64,000 nt of DNA from Dichetophora obliterata (Eukaryota; Arthropoda; Insecta; Diptera; Sciomyzidae), in the NCBI GenBank assembly GCA_963920525.1, contig OY986440.1, positions 16,187,379-16,251,378 of the forward strand, given 5' to 3'. Numbering within the stretch: the stretch's first letter is position 1; the number at the start of each line of letters is the position of its first letter. Shown piece by piece: positions 23,303 to 32,964 of this stretch. Both the position numbers and the translations under genes were made by a program. Below the pieces are notes generated by a model, which had not been told where the DNA came from, ran no database searches, and was given only the letters and a program-made list of their open reading frames with translations.

Positions 23303-23415
23303 ATATTCTTATAATAATTCCATTATAATTATGGTTTCAGTGTAATTTAAGATGCAATAAATAGACTGTTAAACATTTTTGTCGATAGTTTATAAATAAA
23401 TAAATAATAATAAAT
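21162..23415 (+). mobile_element. 5'-truncated CR1/Jockey-type LINE nested in tandem repeat
   Basis: The insertion separates array sequence GTGGCAATATT on the left from AATATTAGACTATCGCCGTA on the right. AATATT on both sides (21156-21161 and 23416-23421) is the apparent target-site duplication. The LINE starts inside ORF2 after the endonuclease, contains RT and C-terminal region, and ends in a TAAATAAATAAATAATAATA tail. A single frameshift near 22779 is the only coding lesion seen in the retained part. Confidence 0.88.
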
Positions 23416-23640
23416 AATATTAGACTATCGCCGTAACTCGAATAATATTGACACTAGGATACTGGAGTTAGGTACAGGGGTAGGCATAATTATGAAAATT
23501 TACGGTCAAAAAAGTGGGCGTTATTGGACAAAAAGGCGTGGCTATATACGAAAAATACTGTTTCTCAATTAATGTTGACACACGGGTACGCAAAGTCGTT
23601 ACAAGAATGGGAAAAATTGTTATCCTAATCTCTAAAAAGA
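23416..23640 (+). repeat. Right remainder of the 125/250-bp tandem repeat
   Basis: It resumes with AACTCGAATAATATTGACAC at about 23436 and continues through AGTGGGCGTTATTGGACAAA and AGGCGTGGC into a CTCAATTAATGTTGACAC monomer at about 23553. It is the same array as 20480-21161, displaced by the LINE. Confidence 0.85.
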
Positions 23641-23683
23641 AAGAAATAAAAACTTTTTAACAAAAAAAAAAAAAATCAACTTC

Positions 23684-24084
23684 AAAACCACTACAAAGTA
23701 AAATATAATTTCAAATTACTTTTCACATTAGTTCTTGGTCAAATTTAATAATTTATTTATACATAGTAATAAATTGGAAATCTTATTTTTATATATTTTT
23801 CTTTTTTGTTTTATTATCATATATATATTAATTTCTCCATGAATAAGAAACCTTTAAAGTCGGCGCTTATATAATCAGACTTTTATAAAATAAACGCTCC
23901 GGCTTTAAAGGTTTTATATTCATGGAGAAATTAATACATTTTAATAATAATAATAATACAAAATAGAAAAAAAAAATATAATAATATTTCCAATATAATA
24001 TTATGTATAAACAAATTAACAAATTTGACCAAGGATTAATGTGAAAAGCAGTTTAAAATTATGTTTTATTTTGTAGTGGTTTTT
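23684..24084. repeat. 400-bp long hairpin (foldback)
   Basis: Left arm 23684-23867 and right arm 23894-24084 are reverse complements with modest divergence, separated by about 26 bp. Paired segments include AAAACCACTACAAAGTAAAA with ATTTTGTAGTGGTTTT, CACATTAGTTCTTGGTCAAA with TTTGACCAAGGATTAATGTG, and TTAATTTCTCCATGAATA with its complement beside the loop. No coding frame. It is most likely a palindromic MITE. Confidence 0.88.
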
Positions 24085-24106
24085 TCTTAGTTTTTTATAT
24101 CTCATT

Positions 24107-24137
24107 TGCCGAATAAATAAATAAATAAATAAATAAT
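24107..24137. repeat. (AATA)n microsatellite
   Basis: AATAAATAAATAAATAAATA and flanking copies follow the hairpin. Confidence 0.85.
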
Positions 24138-25469
24138 TAAAAATTATAGCTTCTTATTTTCAATTTTAGAAACTGTTTATTACATTATGTGCCAAATGAA
24201 GCAATTTTTGCAAATAAATGATATGCCATATGAAAGAGTGTGGGAAAAGAAAATTTAAAAAAAAAATTACAACAAAAACAACTTTTGGCCTATTTTTAGA
24301 GCAAAAATTGAATATTTTAGAGGTTTTTTTGAAAACAATAAAAACATTGAATTCGTGAGTTAACGGTATACCTTATTTCTTATTTCTCCAGTGTCATTTA
24401 ATTGAACTTTCAGACAAAGAAAATTTGATGAAAATCGTTTAGAAAATGGCTAAGATATTTGCGTCCAAAATGAAAATTTGAAATATCAATTGTTTTTTTT
24501 TCTTATTCTGAGGCAATGACCTTGCTTTAAGAAATTGCGTTGTACTGAGAAAATCTACAGTTTTTGAGATATTACAATAAATTCGTATATCGTTGTTTTT
24601 CTCAACCAACCACTTTTCAAACAAAAATACGTTGTACTGAAAAATGCTACAGTTTTAGAGATATTATTGTAAATTGTTTGATGTCAAAATTACGTTAATT
24701 TTTCAAAATTTATTATTTGTAAAAAATTTTACCATTCTAATATAATGCATACGGACGTGACGGGACATACTTAGTGGCTAAACTAAAAATTATATTTTTT
24801 ATCCAGTCTCTAGCCCCCTGGCTTAGCGCTTTAGTACTGTGCTACTTGTTTTTGTAATTTGTTCTGTCTTTTTGACATATTTTGTAAACTTAACTTGCAA
24901 AATTGTAAGTAGTTGCAGATCCGATCTTACTTCTTTTAACATTGCACTGGGGTACTAAATGCAAGCACTGTGACTTTGTTTTTTTTTTAGAAGAAGAAGT
25001 AAGATCATATATATAAAAGCATTGCCCTGAGGTTAAACTAATGTATAGCGTATGTACAGAAAATATTTCAAGAAAAAAAAACTGGTTCAAAAAAATAATG
25101 AAAAGCTTAGTGCTTTTTTAGAAAAATTGCCTTGAAAGTTGAATTTTATTTGAATAATTTGTATTTTTTTAAGCTCTAGGCGCTCAACACTTTTTTTGTT
25201 GTGACCAGGCAAAACTTTGCCACTTTAATAAGTTAAAGGAAATTTAATTCTCTCTCCAAAAAATATACAACTCGTAATTTTGTTATTCCCTCATAGCTCC
25301 CTAGGTGGGCATTTTCGACCAACCCCGCCCATATGGTTTTTTGCTCGTCTCATCACGAGGAATCACCCCCTGCACTATAATCCTACAGGTCTGGAACAAC
25401 CTGTATATACAATAGATAAACTTTATATTAAAAACAAATATAGACGAAGTTCGAGAATGAGTCAAATCG
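24138..25469. other. AT-rich spacer, no gene seen
   Basis: No coding similarity or structured repeat is recognised. TTGTACTGAGAAAATCTACA-type sequence occurs twice (about 24539 and 24631), with TTTTTGAGATATTA against TTTTAGAGATATTA, so a diverged local duplication of about 92 bp is present. Confidence 0.4.
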
Positions 25470-26115
25470 AATAAAAACCACGCCTACTACATGATTTCAA
25501 ATTTTGCACATAAGCTTTAACCTTTAACACGTATGTAATTTCTAAATACCTTCCATCCAAAGTGACTAACTGAAATCAGTAAATTCCTTTTAAATGCCAC
25601 AAAAACTAGTGCAATGGCTTCAAATTTTGTAAATTAGTTTTAACCTTAACTATGCACTTGATTTTTGGTATTTGGAAAACTCCGCCCATCGCCCATACAA
25701 ATTGGCGTCATCATAATAGTAAAACCTTAAATATATACAGCCCAATTCTGAATGATTTTTCCCGGAGAATTAGAAAAGGGAATTTTGATTCTTAAGATAG
25801 CGGATAAAGATATCACATTTTTTTGCTTACACTCATGAGTATTGACAGTTGATGAACAAATCGGCATTAAAAATTTTCAAAATGTTTTTGAACTTTATCT
25901 TAAAAATGAAAACTCCCTTTTCCAATTCTCCTGGAAAAATCATTCAGAATTGGGCTGATAGCTAAATTTAAAAAAAAATTAATGTTTAAACCTGATATTT
26001 TACACATAAGCTTTGATAATTAAAATGTACTCTGGATTTCAAGTGTAAATACTTTTGATAAAAACCACGCCCTTTAAAAGTGACTTCAACCACAATATTC
26101 AAGACTTTGAATAAA
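25470..26115 (-). repeat. Diverged inverse copies of the 155-bp repeat, split by a MITE
   Basis: AACCACGCCTACTACATGAT and TTCAAATTTTGCACATAAGC at 25477-25525, then GCCACAAAAACTAGTGCAAT and TTCAAATTTTG at about 25595-25630, are the reverse complement of unit parts of the array at 19378. After the MITE at 25738-25957, similar text resumes (ACACATAAGCTTTGATAATT, AAACCACGCCC). Confidence 0.6.
25738..25957. mobile_element. 220-bp MITE with ~60-bp inverted repeats
   Basis: The ends read CAGCCCAATTCTGAATGATT on both strands. The arms continue through TTTCCxGGAGAATT and AAAAGGGA to TCTTAAGATA against TATCTTAAAAAT. The flanking trinucleotide ATA is present on both sides (25735-25737 and 25958-25960), a possible target duplication. 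No coding capacity. Confidence 0.85.
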
Positions 26116-26727
26116 CTTAAATACGGTTGTGGGGCATTTTAACTTCGACTCAGTCGAAGATAATTTCTTACTAGTTTTGTTTTAATATTTTGCTTCATTA
26201 TGCTATAGGTACTCATACTATACTTGAGAATGAGGTTTGGTTTTCCCCGCTATTATGCCAAACTACCAAAATTCGATTTAATCTAAAACTGACTTATTAT
26301 GCATGAATATAAATTCGCTAAATATTAAAAGCAATATTGGCATAATTGTAGAAAGTAAGCCAAAGAAAATTAACTCAAATATGGCACCATTTGAATAACT
26401 TCCATTATCATTGCCAAGTCTAGTGTCTTCGCCTGCACACTCCTTCACTAGCGTACGTCTCGTATGTCTGTCAGTCCACTTTAATCCACTGGATTAACGA
26501 GAGTGCCTGTGTTTCCTTTATGAATCAAATGAATCAAACTTATAATTGTAATAAAAATAAGAAAATAAATTTTGCTTTCATAAATAAGAAAACAATTGCG
26601 CATAATATGATTGTAACTGCAGCCAGCTTTTTAGCTGCTTTGTTCGCATTCGTATGTGTATATGCAAAAGAAACCCAGTTGGAAATAGCAAACGCTTAAC
26701 TGTTCTCAATGTATCTTGTACATACAT

Positions 26728-26729
<2 letters not shown>
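26116..26729. other. Unique-looking intergenic or intronic sequence
   Basis: 26380-26700 has balanced composition and no visible repeats, with CACTGGATTAACGAGAG (26488-26504) containing a homeodomain-type GGATTA site. No open frame with a recognisable domain. This may be host sequence between mobile elements. Confidence 0.35.
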
Positions 26730-26763
<34 letters not shown>

Positions 26764-27016
26764 TAATTATTATACATAATTATAAGTTTTTATAACAAAT
26801 GGTGCCTCAGCGCCACGAAGGCATTGTAGAGGCTAATGGCAACAATATAGTATACAATTTACATATGTACAATTTACAACTCTTGGAATTCAAAAATTAT
26901 ACAATTTCAGAAGAAAATATGTATTTTACCAAATTATAAGTTCTATGATAAGAACTACTACTGTTTCACAATAATAAACAACTAATAAATCAAATCGAAA
27001 TGCAAGCATCAAAAAA

Positions 27017-29914
27017 TCAATATGTAAGCAGCATCTCAACATTTTGAAGCAAATACTTTTTTAAATTACTTTTAAAAATCGACAAAGTTTGACAATTTTT
27101 TAGATATTCTGGTAATTGATTGAACTCGTTTGGTCCAGCAAAAGAAACACGTTGTTTGGTTAGTTCCAAGCGGCATCTTACTACCTGCAAATGCATAGCT
27201 TGCCTTGTGGATCGCTGAGTAACGTACACATTCTGAGCAAATTGCAGACCTCGATACCCAATGCCACGTATGGTTTTGAAAACATACAGTAAAAGTTGTC
27301 TTTTGTAAAGACCTTTAATAGGAAGAACATCCTTAGCATAGTCTTTATACAAGTTAACTGTACTGTGCCTTGAAGGAAGGTTGAAGACAATTTTTAGGGC
27401 TTTGTTTTGAAGTACCTGTAAAGACTTGAGTAGGGCAGAGCTTTTACTACCATAAACTATGGGTAAGTACGTTAAGTGGGAGTGAATCAAGGATTGATAG
27501 ATCATAATTTTTGTTGCAATGGTTAGTTTGTATCTAAATTTATACAATATACCGATACCCGAAGCTATTTTACATTTCATTCTATTGATATGACAGTCCC
27601 ATAGCAAATTACTGTTAAAATTAATTCCTAGGTACTTCACACTATCTGATTCGGCAATCGTATTACCCTCAAATTGAAATCTCATTAATTCAGATCCCCT
27701 ATAATTAGATGGCTTGAACCGTACCAATTTGGTTTTATCTTTGTTTAAGATCAATTTATTTATTTTAGAAAATTTCGAAATAAATGAAGTATCACGCTCG
27801 ATTTGTGTTTTAAGAATTTCTATATGATTATATTTATAAAAAAGGCAAATGTCGTCCGCAAACATAAATAGTTTCCCATTGAAGTCAATATTTTTTAAAT
27901 CATTTATATATATTTTAAATAGTAGAGGCCCAAGAACACTGCCTTGGGGAACTCCACATTCCACGGATTGGAAGCTACTTTTAGATTCTTCAATTTGTAC
28001 AAGTTGCTTTCTATTTCTGAAATAATCTCTAAATAAACTCAAGGTTAAAGAGGAAAATCCTAGCATACCTAGTTTAGAAAACAAAATGTCATGATCAACT
28101 AGATCAAAAGCTTTGGAATAGTCGAAAAAGACACCTGCAACTCCCTTACACCCTTCATCTAAGCCACTGCAAACAAACTCAATTACATTAAGCATGGCTT
28201 CCTCCGTACCTGCCCCTTTTCTAAAGCCATATTGCCTATCAAAGAAGAAATTATTACGTTCCAGGTATTCCGTCAGTTGTTCAAATATTATTTTCTCAAA
28301 TACAATGTTAATAATTGAGAGGATAGAGATTGGGCGAAAGTTTTCAATACTGTTGGATCCAACTCCTTTTGGAATCGGAATAACCTTGTGAATTTTAAGT
28401 TCATTAGGATATACGGACTCATTTATCATACAATTGAAAATGCTTGCAATAATGTTGCAGACTAAAGATTTTCTGACATATAACATCTTCAAAGTTATTT
28501 TGTCAAGACCAGGACTCTTATTCGGATTTAATTGATTTAAAATATTATCTATTTTAGCTTCGCTGACAGGAGCAAGGTTAAAATTATCTGAAATGGGAAT
28601 TAAAGTGCGAAACAGATTGAAATCATCCCTTTCCTCTTCAAAATTAAGCCTCAATTTGTGAATAACGTCGTAGAAGAAATTGTTAAACTTTTCCGCTTTA
28701 CAATCATCAGTTACTATGGGAACATCATGTTCATCCACTAAATTGGAAGAAATTCTTTTCTTGTTGCCCATTTCTTTGTTAAGAAAAGCCCAAGTTTTCC
28801 TCACATCACCATTGCACTGCTCAATGTTTCGCGAATAATAATTATCCATTAATTGTTTGCTGCAAGAATGTATAACCTTGATTATTCTTCTCAACCTTTC
28901 AGAAATAGATTTATTGCCTCTGTCTTTCCTTCTAGCATTTAATAACTTTTTCTTGTATGCAATTATGCGCAATAAGGAATCTGTCATCCATGGACTAATT
29001 TTCTGCCTAATATCAACTTCCTTAAATTCGTTATATGAGAATTTATCTGCTGCTAAAGAAAATGTATCAATGAAATTCTTACAATTAATAGATGAGTCTT
29101 TAGAAACATCGTAACAAAGTGAACCTTGATCCAAAAAACTTGCAAACTTGTTGTAATTAAAACAAACTTTTCTTTCGAGTACGCTATCATCAAAAGAAAA
29201 TGTAAGATTTGGAGTACAGATAAGAATGTTATGATCCGATAGAAACGTTTCAATTGCATAAACTGGCATATCACATGTTAAATTACTGAAGATGCAGTCA
29301 ATACAGGACATACTTTGAGGTCTCGTAACTAGGCTATGACATGATAATAAGTTAAACTGTGAGAACGTGTTAATTAAGTTCTGACTCATATTATTCGAAC
29401 AAAGTAAATCAATGTTAAAGTCTCCAAGACATATACAAGGCGAGCTATTCATACCTGGCAGGATATTTTCAAGATTCATATAAAAATTATGTAAAGAGCA
29501 CTTTTGCGATCTATACAGTGAATATAGTGTTAAAGGCTTACTTCCAATTTTAAAATCTAGTAAGGAAATCATGATGAGATCCAAGAAATCTTCACTTTTA
29601 TTTAACAAAACTTTGTATTTCAATTTTTTATTTAAGTGTATGGAGGTTCCACCAAACGAGTCTTTTCTACAACAGTGAACAGAATTGAAACCTGATATTG
29701 AATAAATATTTGTACAATGTTCATCAAACCATGTTTCTTGAACCGCAATTATAGTAGGGAAAGCAGATAATTTACACAATTCATTTTTAAACTTATTGAA
29801 CTTATTAAGCGATGAGATGCTTCTTACATTAACAGAAAGTATATTGAAAAGATTCGTATTATTTTCACCTAAATTGGAATTATAAGAATCAATATTGGAA
29901 AAGTAATTCATCAT
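27017..29914 (-). CDS. LINE ORF2: endonuclease-reverse transcriptase
   Basis: An uninterrupted 965-codon frame. I start at the ATG at 29912-29914, which is followed directly by a second ATG. Residues about 25-235 are an APE-type endonuclease: SVNVRS, AVQETWF, LYSLYRS, LGDFNIDLL, then CIDCIFSN and SDHNILIC. Residues about 480-745 are a reverse transcriptase: ENFRPISILSIIN, FRKGAGTEEAMLNV, FFDYSKAFDLVDHDIL (motif A), CGVPQGSVLGPLLF and FMFADDICLFY near residue 686 (catalytic Asp pair). A Cys-poor C-terminal region with NKALKIVFNLPSR follows. There is no RNase H or CCHC. The protein nicks target DNA and primes cDNA synthesis there. ORF1 lies 57 bp upstream. All expected catalytic residues are present, so enzymatic function is plausible, but this 5'-truncated copy has lost its promoter. 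Confidence 0.94.
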   Translation of the reverse strand: MMNYFSNIDSYNSNLGENNTNLFNILSVNVRSISSLNKFNKFKNELCKLSAFPTIIAVQETWFDEHCTNIYSISGFNSVHCCRKDSFGGTSIHLNKKLKYKVLLNKSEDFLDLIMISLLDFKIGSKPLTLYSLYRSQKCSLHNFYMNLENILPGMNSSPCICLGDFNIDLLCSNNMSQNLINTFSQFNLLSCHSLVTRPQSMSCIDCIFSNLTCDMPVYAIETFLSDHNILICTPNLTFSFDDSVLERKVCFNYNKFASFLDQGSLCYDVSKDSSINCKNFIDTFSLAADKFSYNEFKEVDIRQKISPWMTDSLLRIIAYKKKLLNARRKDRGNKSISERLRRIIKVIHSCSKQLMDNYYSRNIEQCNGDVRKTWAFLNKEMGNKKRISSNLVDEHDVPIVTDDCKAEKFNNFFYDVIHKLRLNFEEERDDFNLFRTLIPISDNFNLAPVSEAKIDNILNQLNPNKSPGLDKITLKMLYVRKSLVCNIIASIFNCMINESVYPNELKIHKVIPIPKGVGSNSIENFRPISILSIINIVFEKIIFEQLTEYLERNNFFFDRQYGFRKGAGTEEAMLNVIEFVCSGLDEGCKGVAGVFFDYSKAFDLVDHDILFSKLGMLGFSSLTLSLFRDYFRNRKQLVQIEESKSSFQSVECGVPQGSVLGPLLFKIYINDLKNIDFNGKLFMFADDICLFYKYNHIEILKTQIERDTSFISKFSKINKLILNKDKTKLVRFKPSNYRGSELMRFQFEGNTIAESDSVKYLGINFNSNLLWDCHINRMKCKIASGIGILYKFRYKLTIATKIMIYQSLIHSHLTYLPIVYGSKSSALLKSLQVLQNKALKIVFNLPSRHSTVNLYKDYAKDVLPIKGLYKRQLLLYVFKTIRGIGYRGLQFAQNVYVTQRSTRQAMHLQVVRCRLELTKQRVSFAGPNEFNQLPEYLKNCQTLSIFKSNLKKYLLQNVEMLLTY

Positions 29915-29971
29915 CAAAAATAATTAAAGAGAAAACAAATTTATAAATAAATCAATAAAAATTATTAATAA

Positions 29972-30571
29972 TTAAGAGATCATTGGATTTATCAGCCTAA
30001 AACCTTCATCATTAGCAACAGCTTCGACGTCAACAGCAGCACCTCTACTCCTTCTCATTGAGCCACCAACAGAATTGTACAGGAGATTGTCAACATCATC
30101 CATAGAATTGAGAAAAAATTGTCTGGAGTTAATTTCTTTTTTGGCAATGACTGTGCCATTGCGAGTGAAAATGAATTTGTAGCCAATAGCTTTTAGGGAC
30201 TTCGCATGCTTAAAAATATCTGATGTCTCTTTGGAGAGAAAATCGTTGACGTACACGTTCCTAAGGCCATCTAATGTTTTAAGTTTAGGTTTTCCTTTCA
30301 TAAAAGCCATTTTTGCTTTCTTATCGCTGAACTTGACAACAATAGACTTTTTGTTACCATTAGCATTGCCTTTTAATATATAAGCATCATCAATTACAGC
30401 TTCACAAACATTTGCTCCAATTTTCTTCGATACATCAAGAACTGCATCCACAGCTTTAACTTCACCATCAAGTTCAATATTATTTATGATGCAATCATTT
30501 TGAACTCTGAAATCATTTAGTAATTTAACAGTAGATTTCAAATTTTTTACTTCCTCCCGAAGTAATTCAAA
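29972..30571 (-). pseudogene. LINE ORF1, 5'-truncated (coiled coil plus FP-like domain)
   Basis: The frame is open from a TGA at 30572-30574 with no ATG start, then runs to TAA at 29972. The first 20 residues (FELLREEVKNLKSTVKLLND) look like the end of a coiled coil. Next comes NNIELDGEVKAVDAVLDVSK, then an SIVVKFSDKKAKMAFMKGK segment and NVYVNDFLSKETSDIFKHAK, followed by IGYKFIFTRNGTVIAKKE. This order matches the C-terminal RNA-binding half (FP-like domain, named after a baculovirus protein) of ORF1 proteins in insect CR1-like LINEs. ORF1p normally forms trimers and coats LINE RNA; that role is from family knowledge. The N-terminal part is missing. Confidence 0.82.
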
Positions 30572-31717
30572 TCATTCAGTGTAAATTGAGCTCATTCAGT
30601 ATAAAGTGGGGTAAAAAAAGGTATGAAGCCACATACACATACAAATTTTTCCAAAAAACAGACTTACTTTTCTGAAAAATTTTGTTTGCTGATCTAGTTA
30701 CTCCATTTCAGATACTCCATTTAAAAAAAAATTGTTTTTCTAGCTGGATAATAATACGTGCAGTAGAGGGTTAAAGCATTTAGAAGCATGCCACCACCTT
30801 GTAAGCCACTCAAATGGCAACCGTTTTCAAATCGGAACAAACTTTCCACTCATGCTCTTCATACTTATTAGGGCTGTTCACAATCCGGTGCAAATGGTTT
30901 TTTTTTGCGATTTTCGTGCTTAGACTCTCCGAATCTATAAGAAAAATATAGTGGAATGCCGTGTACAAAAACAGTGGCGCATAGTGTTATTTATATTTCA
31001 AACACCAAGGTAATCGATCTTAAGGAGTACACACCAGTTGCTGAAATGCACACTTTTTTATTCTAATGCTTAATTTTTTATTTTTTTAATTTTGTAATTT
31101 TTCACCCATTTAATGCGCTCTGTGCCTGATACTAATCAGGGTTCGCAAAAACTCTCAATTGAATAGAAAAATTGCACTCCTCCTCATCAATATTATTCAA
31201 TTGACGAACGATTCACTTTGCTTTCCTCATTCGTGAAGAACAAAAACTTGAGCGATCTTATGTTAAATATTCAGAGTGATCAAAACTTTTTCTTCGCTCT
31301 TTCATAGTATTTGTTCGTAGATTGTGTTCCTCAAAAAAACTAAGTTGAGCAACGCCTTCTTTTTGTTATTTATTTATTATTTCTCGCTAGCTAGTTTTGC
31401 AAAGATAAAATGCAATTTTTGAGTTCGCTCTGAACTATAGTTTTTTGCGTTTTTTAGTGAAATATTTAAGTACTTAACGAATTGTTAAAATGTTCCTTTT
31501 TGTTTATATATCTCAGTTTCTTATTATTTCATCAAATATAATGATTTTGCAAGTTTTTTTAATTAAATATATTATTAAGAAAAATACTTAATATAATTGA
31601 TTTAAACCCTTTCAATTTATTATGTGCGAAGTGTTTACTGGAGTTTCGCATCAAATGAAAGCAAACGATTCAAGAAGTTTATCATTTCATGAAAACTCAA
31701 CATTTCTCTTCAACACG
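30572..31717. other. Intergenic sequence, no gene seen
   Basis: TTATTAGGGCTGTTCACAAT at about 30867 resembles the terminal motif of the MITE at 45480-45806 (TTAGGGCTATTCACGG), but a partner end is not visible. The remainder shows no coding feature. Confidence 0.4.
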
Positions 31718-31725
31718 AGTCGCTC

Positions 31726-32956
31726 CAGTGATGTGATTTGGTGGGATTTCGCCCTTTTTGTGGGATTTTTAAAACATAAAAGGGCGAGAGGGCGTTTGAG
31801 CTTATTTGCGGGATTTTTTACTGTGTCAAATTTTTTAAATCCTTTTAAAGAACTGATTGGCATCACTTTGTCTGTAGTTTTGTACAATAGCCAATTCATT
31901 TTTTTGTTTCGTTGAGATTTTGTTGTAATTGATTAACAAATTCTTAATAAATTTGAATTAAATTGTTTTCATAACTCTGCTTAAATGAATAAAATATTAT
32001 TATGTGTACTAAGGTGCCTTATTTGATGTGAACCATGACCTATTTTATGATATTGCCAAACTATTTTGGATTTTACGATAACCGTCAGTGAGCAAAAACT
32101 TCTTGAAAAAACGTAATAAAACATGTTTTTCGTAAATATATTGACTGGTGTAATACTGTAAAAAAAATAAAGTGCCAGAAAATTAAGGCCGGAAAATGCT
32201 CTTCATATATTCACATATTTTTGATAAGTTTTTATTTGATTTTCATACAAAAACGTTGGAAATTTAAATAACATCATTATAGTACTTTTATTTTTTTCTA
32301 TAATATCTAACAATATTTTTTAGTAGATGGTTATATTATAATTAATATTTTGGCTTTAATATGTAGCAATTTAAGCAATTCTGGCCAGGAAACAATGCAA
32401 ATACTCAAAACCTTTCCAACGATATTTGGAAAGAGAGTTGATTAAATTTTATTGAAAATAACTTAAAAAAAAAATCCTAAAAAAATTTACGAAGAACAGC
32501 AGTGTATTTAATCCGATTGCAAAAATATAAATTTTTTGATGGAATACCTTTTTCCGGCCTTTAATTTCTGACATTTTATTTTTTACAACTATTAAAACAG
32601 CCAATTTATTTACGAAAAATATAATTTTCATAGGTCTTTGCAAAAAATTTTAACTCACTGACCGCTTTTGTTACATCCAAAATATTTCGGAAATCATTAT
32701 AAAATAGATCAAGGTTAATTTTTAGAGGGGTCTAAATGGAACTTTTTTTCCCTATACAAGTCGAGGCACCTCCATGTATATGTTGTGCCATACAACGAAA
32801 TAATCATACATATAAAAAAACAAAAATTATTTTGAAATTAAAATTTGAGGGATTTTTTGCGAGATTTTAGAACATTTTGGAAGGGGTAAAGTGAGCAAAA
32901 AAGGGATTTTTACACATGGATTTGGGATTTTAAGCAAAATGAAAATCACATCACAG
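31726..32956. mobile_element. Non-autonomous hAT-like element with 8-bp TSD
   Basis: The left end is CAGTGATGTGATTT. The reverse complement of the right end is CTGTGATGTGATTT, so 13 of 14 match. Flanking octamers AGTCGCTC (31718-31725) and CGTCGCTC (32957-32964) match at 7 of 8 positions, the duplication size of hAT elements. Subterminal GGGATTTTT motifs recur near both ends (31741-31825 and 32850-32935). The 1231-bp interior has no transposase-like frame. The 97-codon plus-strand frame at its left end crosses the element boundary and is not a gene. Confidence 0.8.
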
Positions 32957-32964
32957 CGTCGCTC

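Larger units (their letters stand above)
26730..30571 (-). mobile_element. Near-complete CR1/Jockey-superfamily LINE with poly(A) tail
   Basis: On the minus strand the element begins inside ORF1 (30571), carries an intact ORF2 (29914-27017) and about 255 bp of 3' UTR. It ends in a 32-base poly(A), printed as T at 26730-26761. The complete ORF2 and uninterrupted tail suggest a recent insertion compared with the other LINEs in the window. The 5' truncation is typical of incomplete reverse transcription. No convincing target-site duplication is visible. Confidence 0.9.

Noticed and set aside
31622..31915. 97-codon plus-strand frame
   Set aside because: It crosses the boundary of the hAT-like element and its target duplication; no domain is visible.
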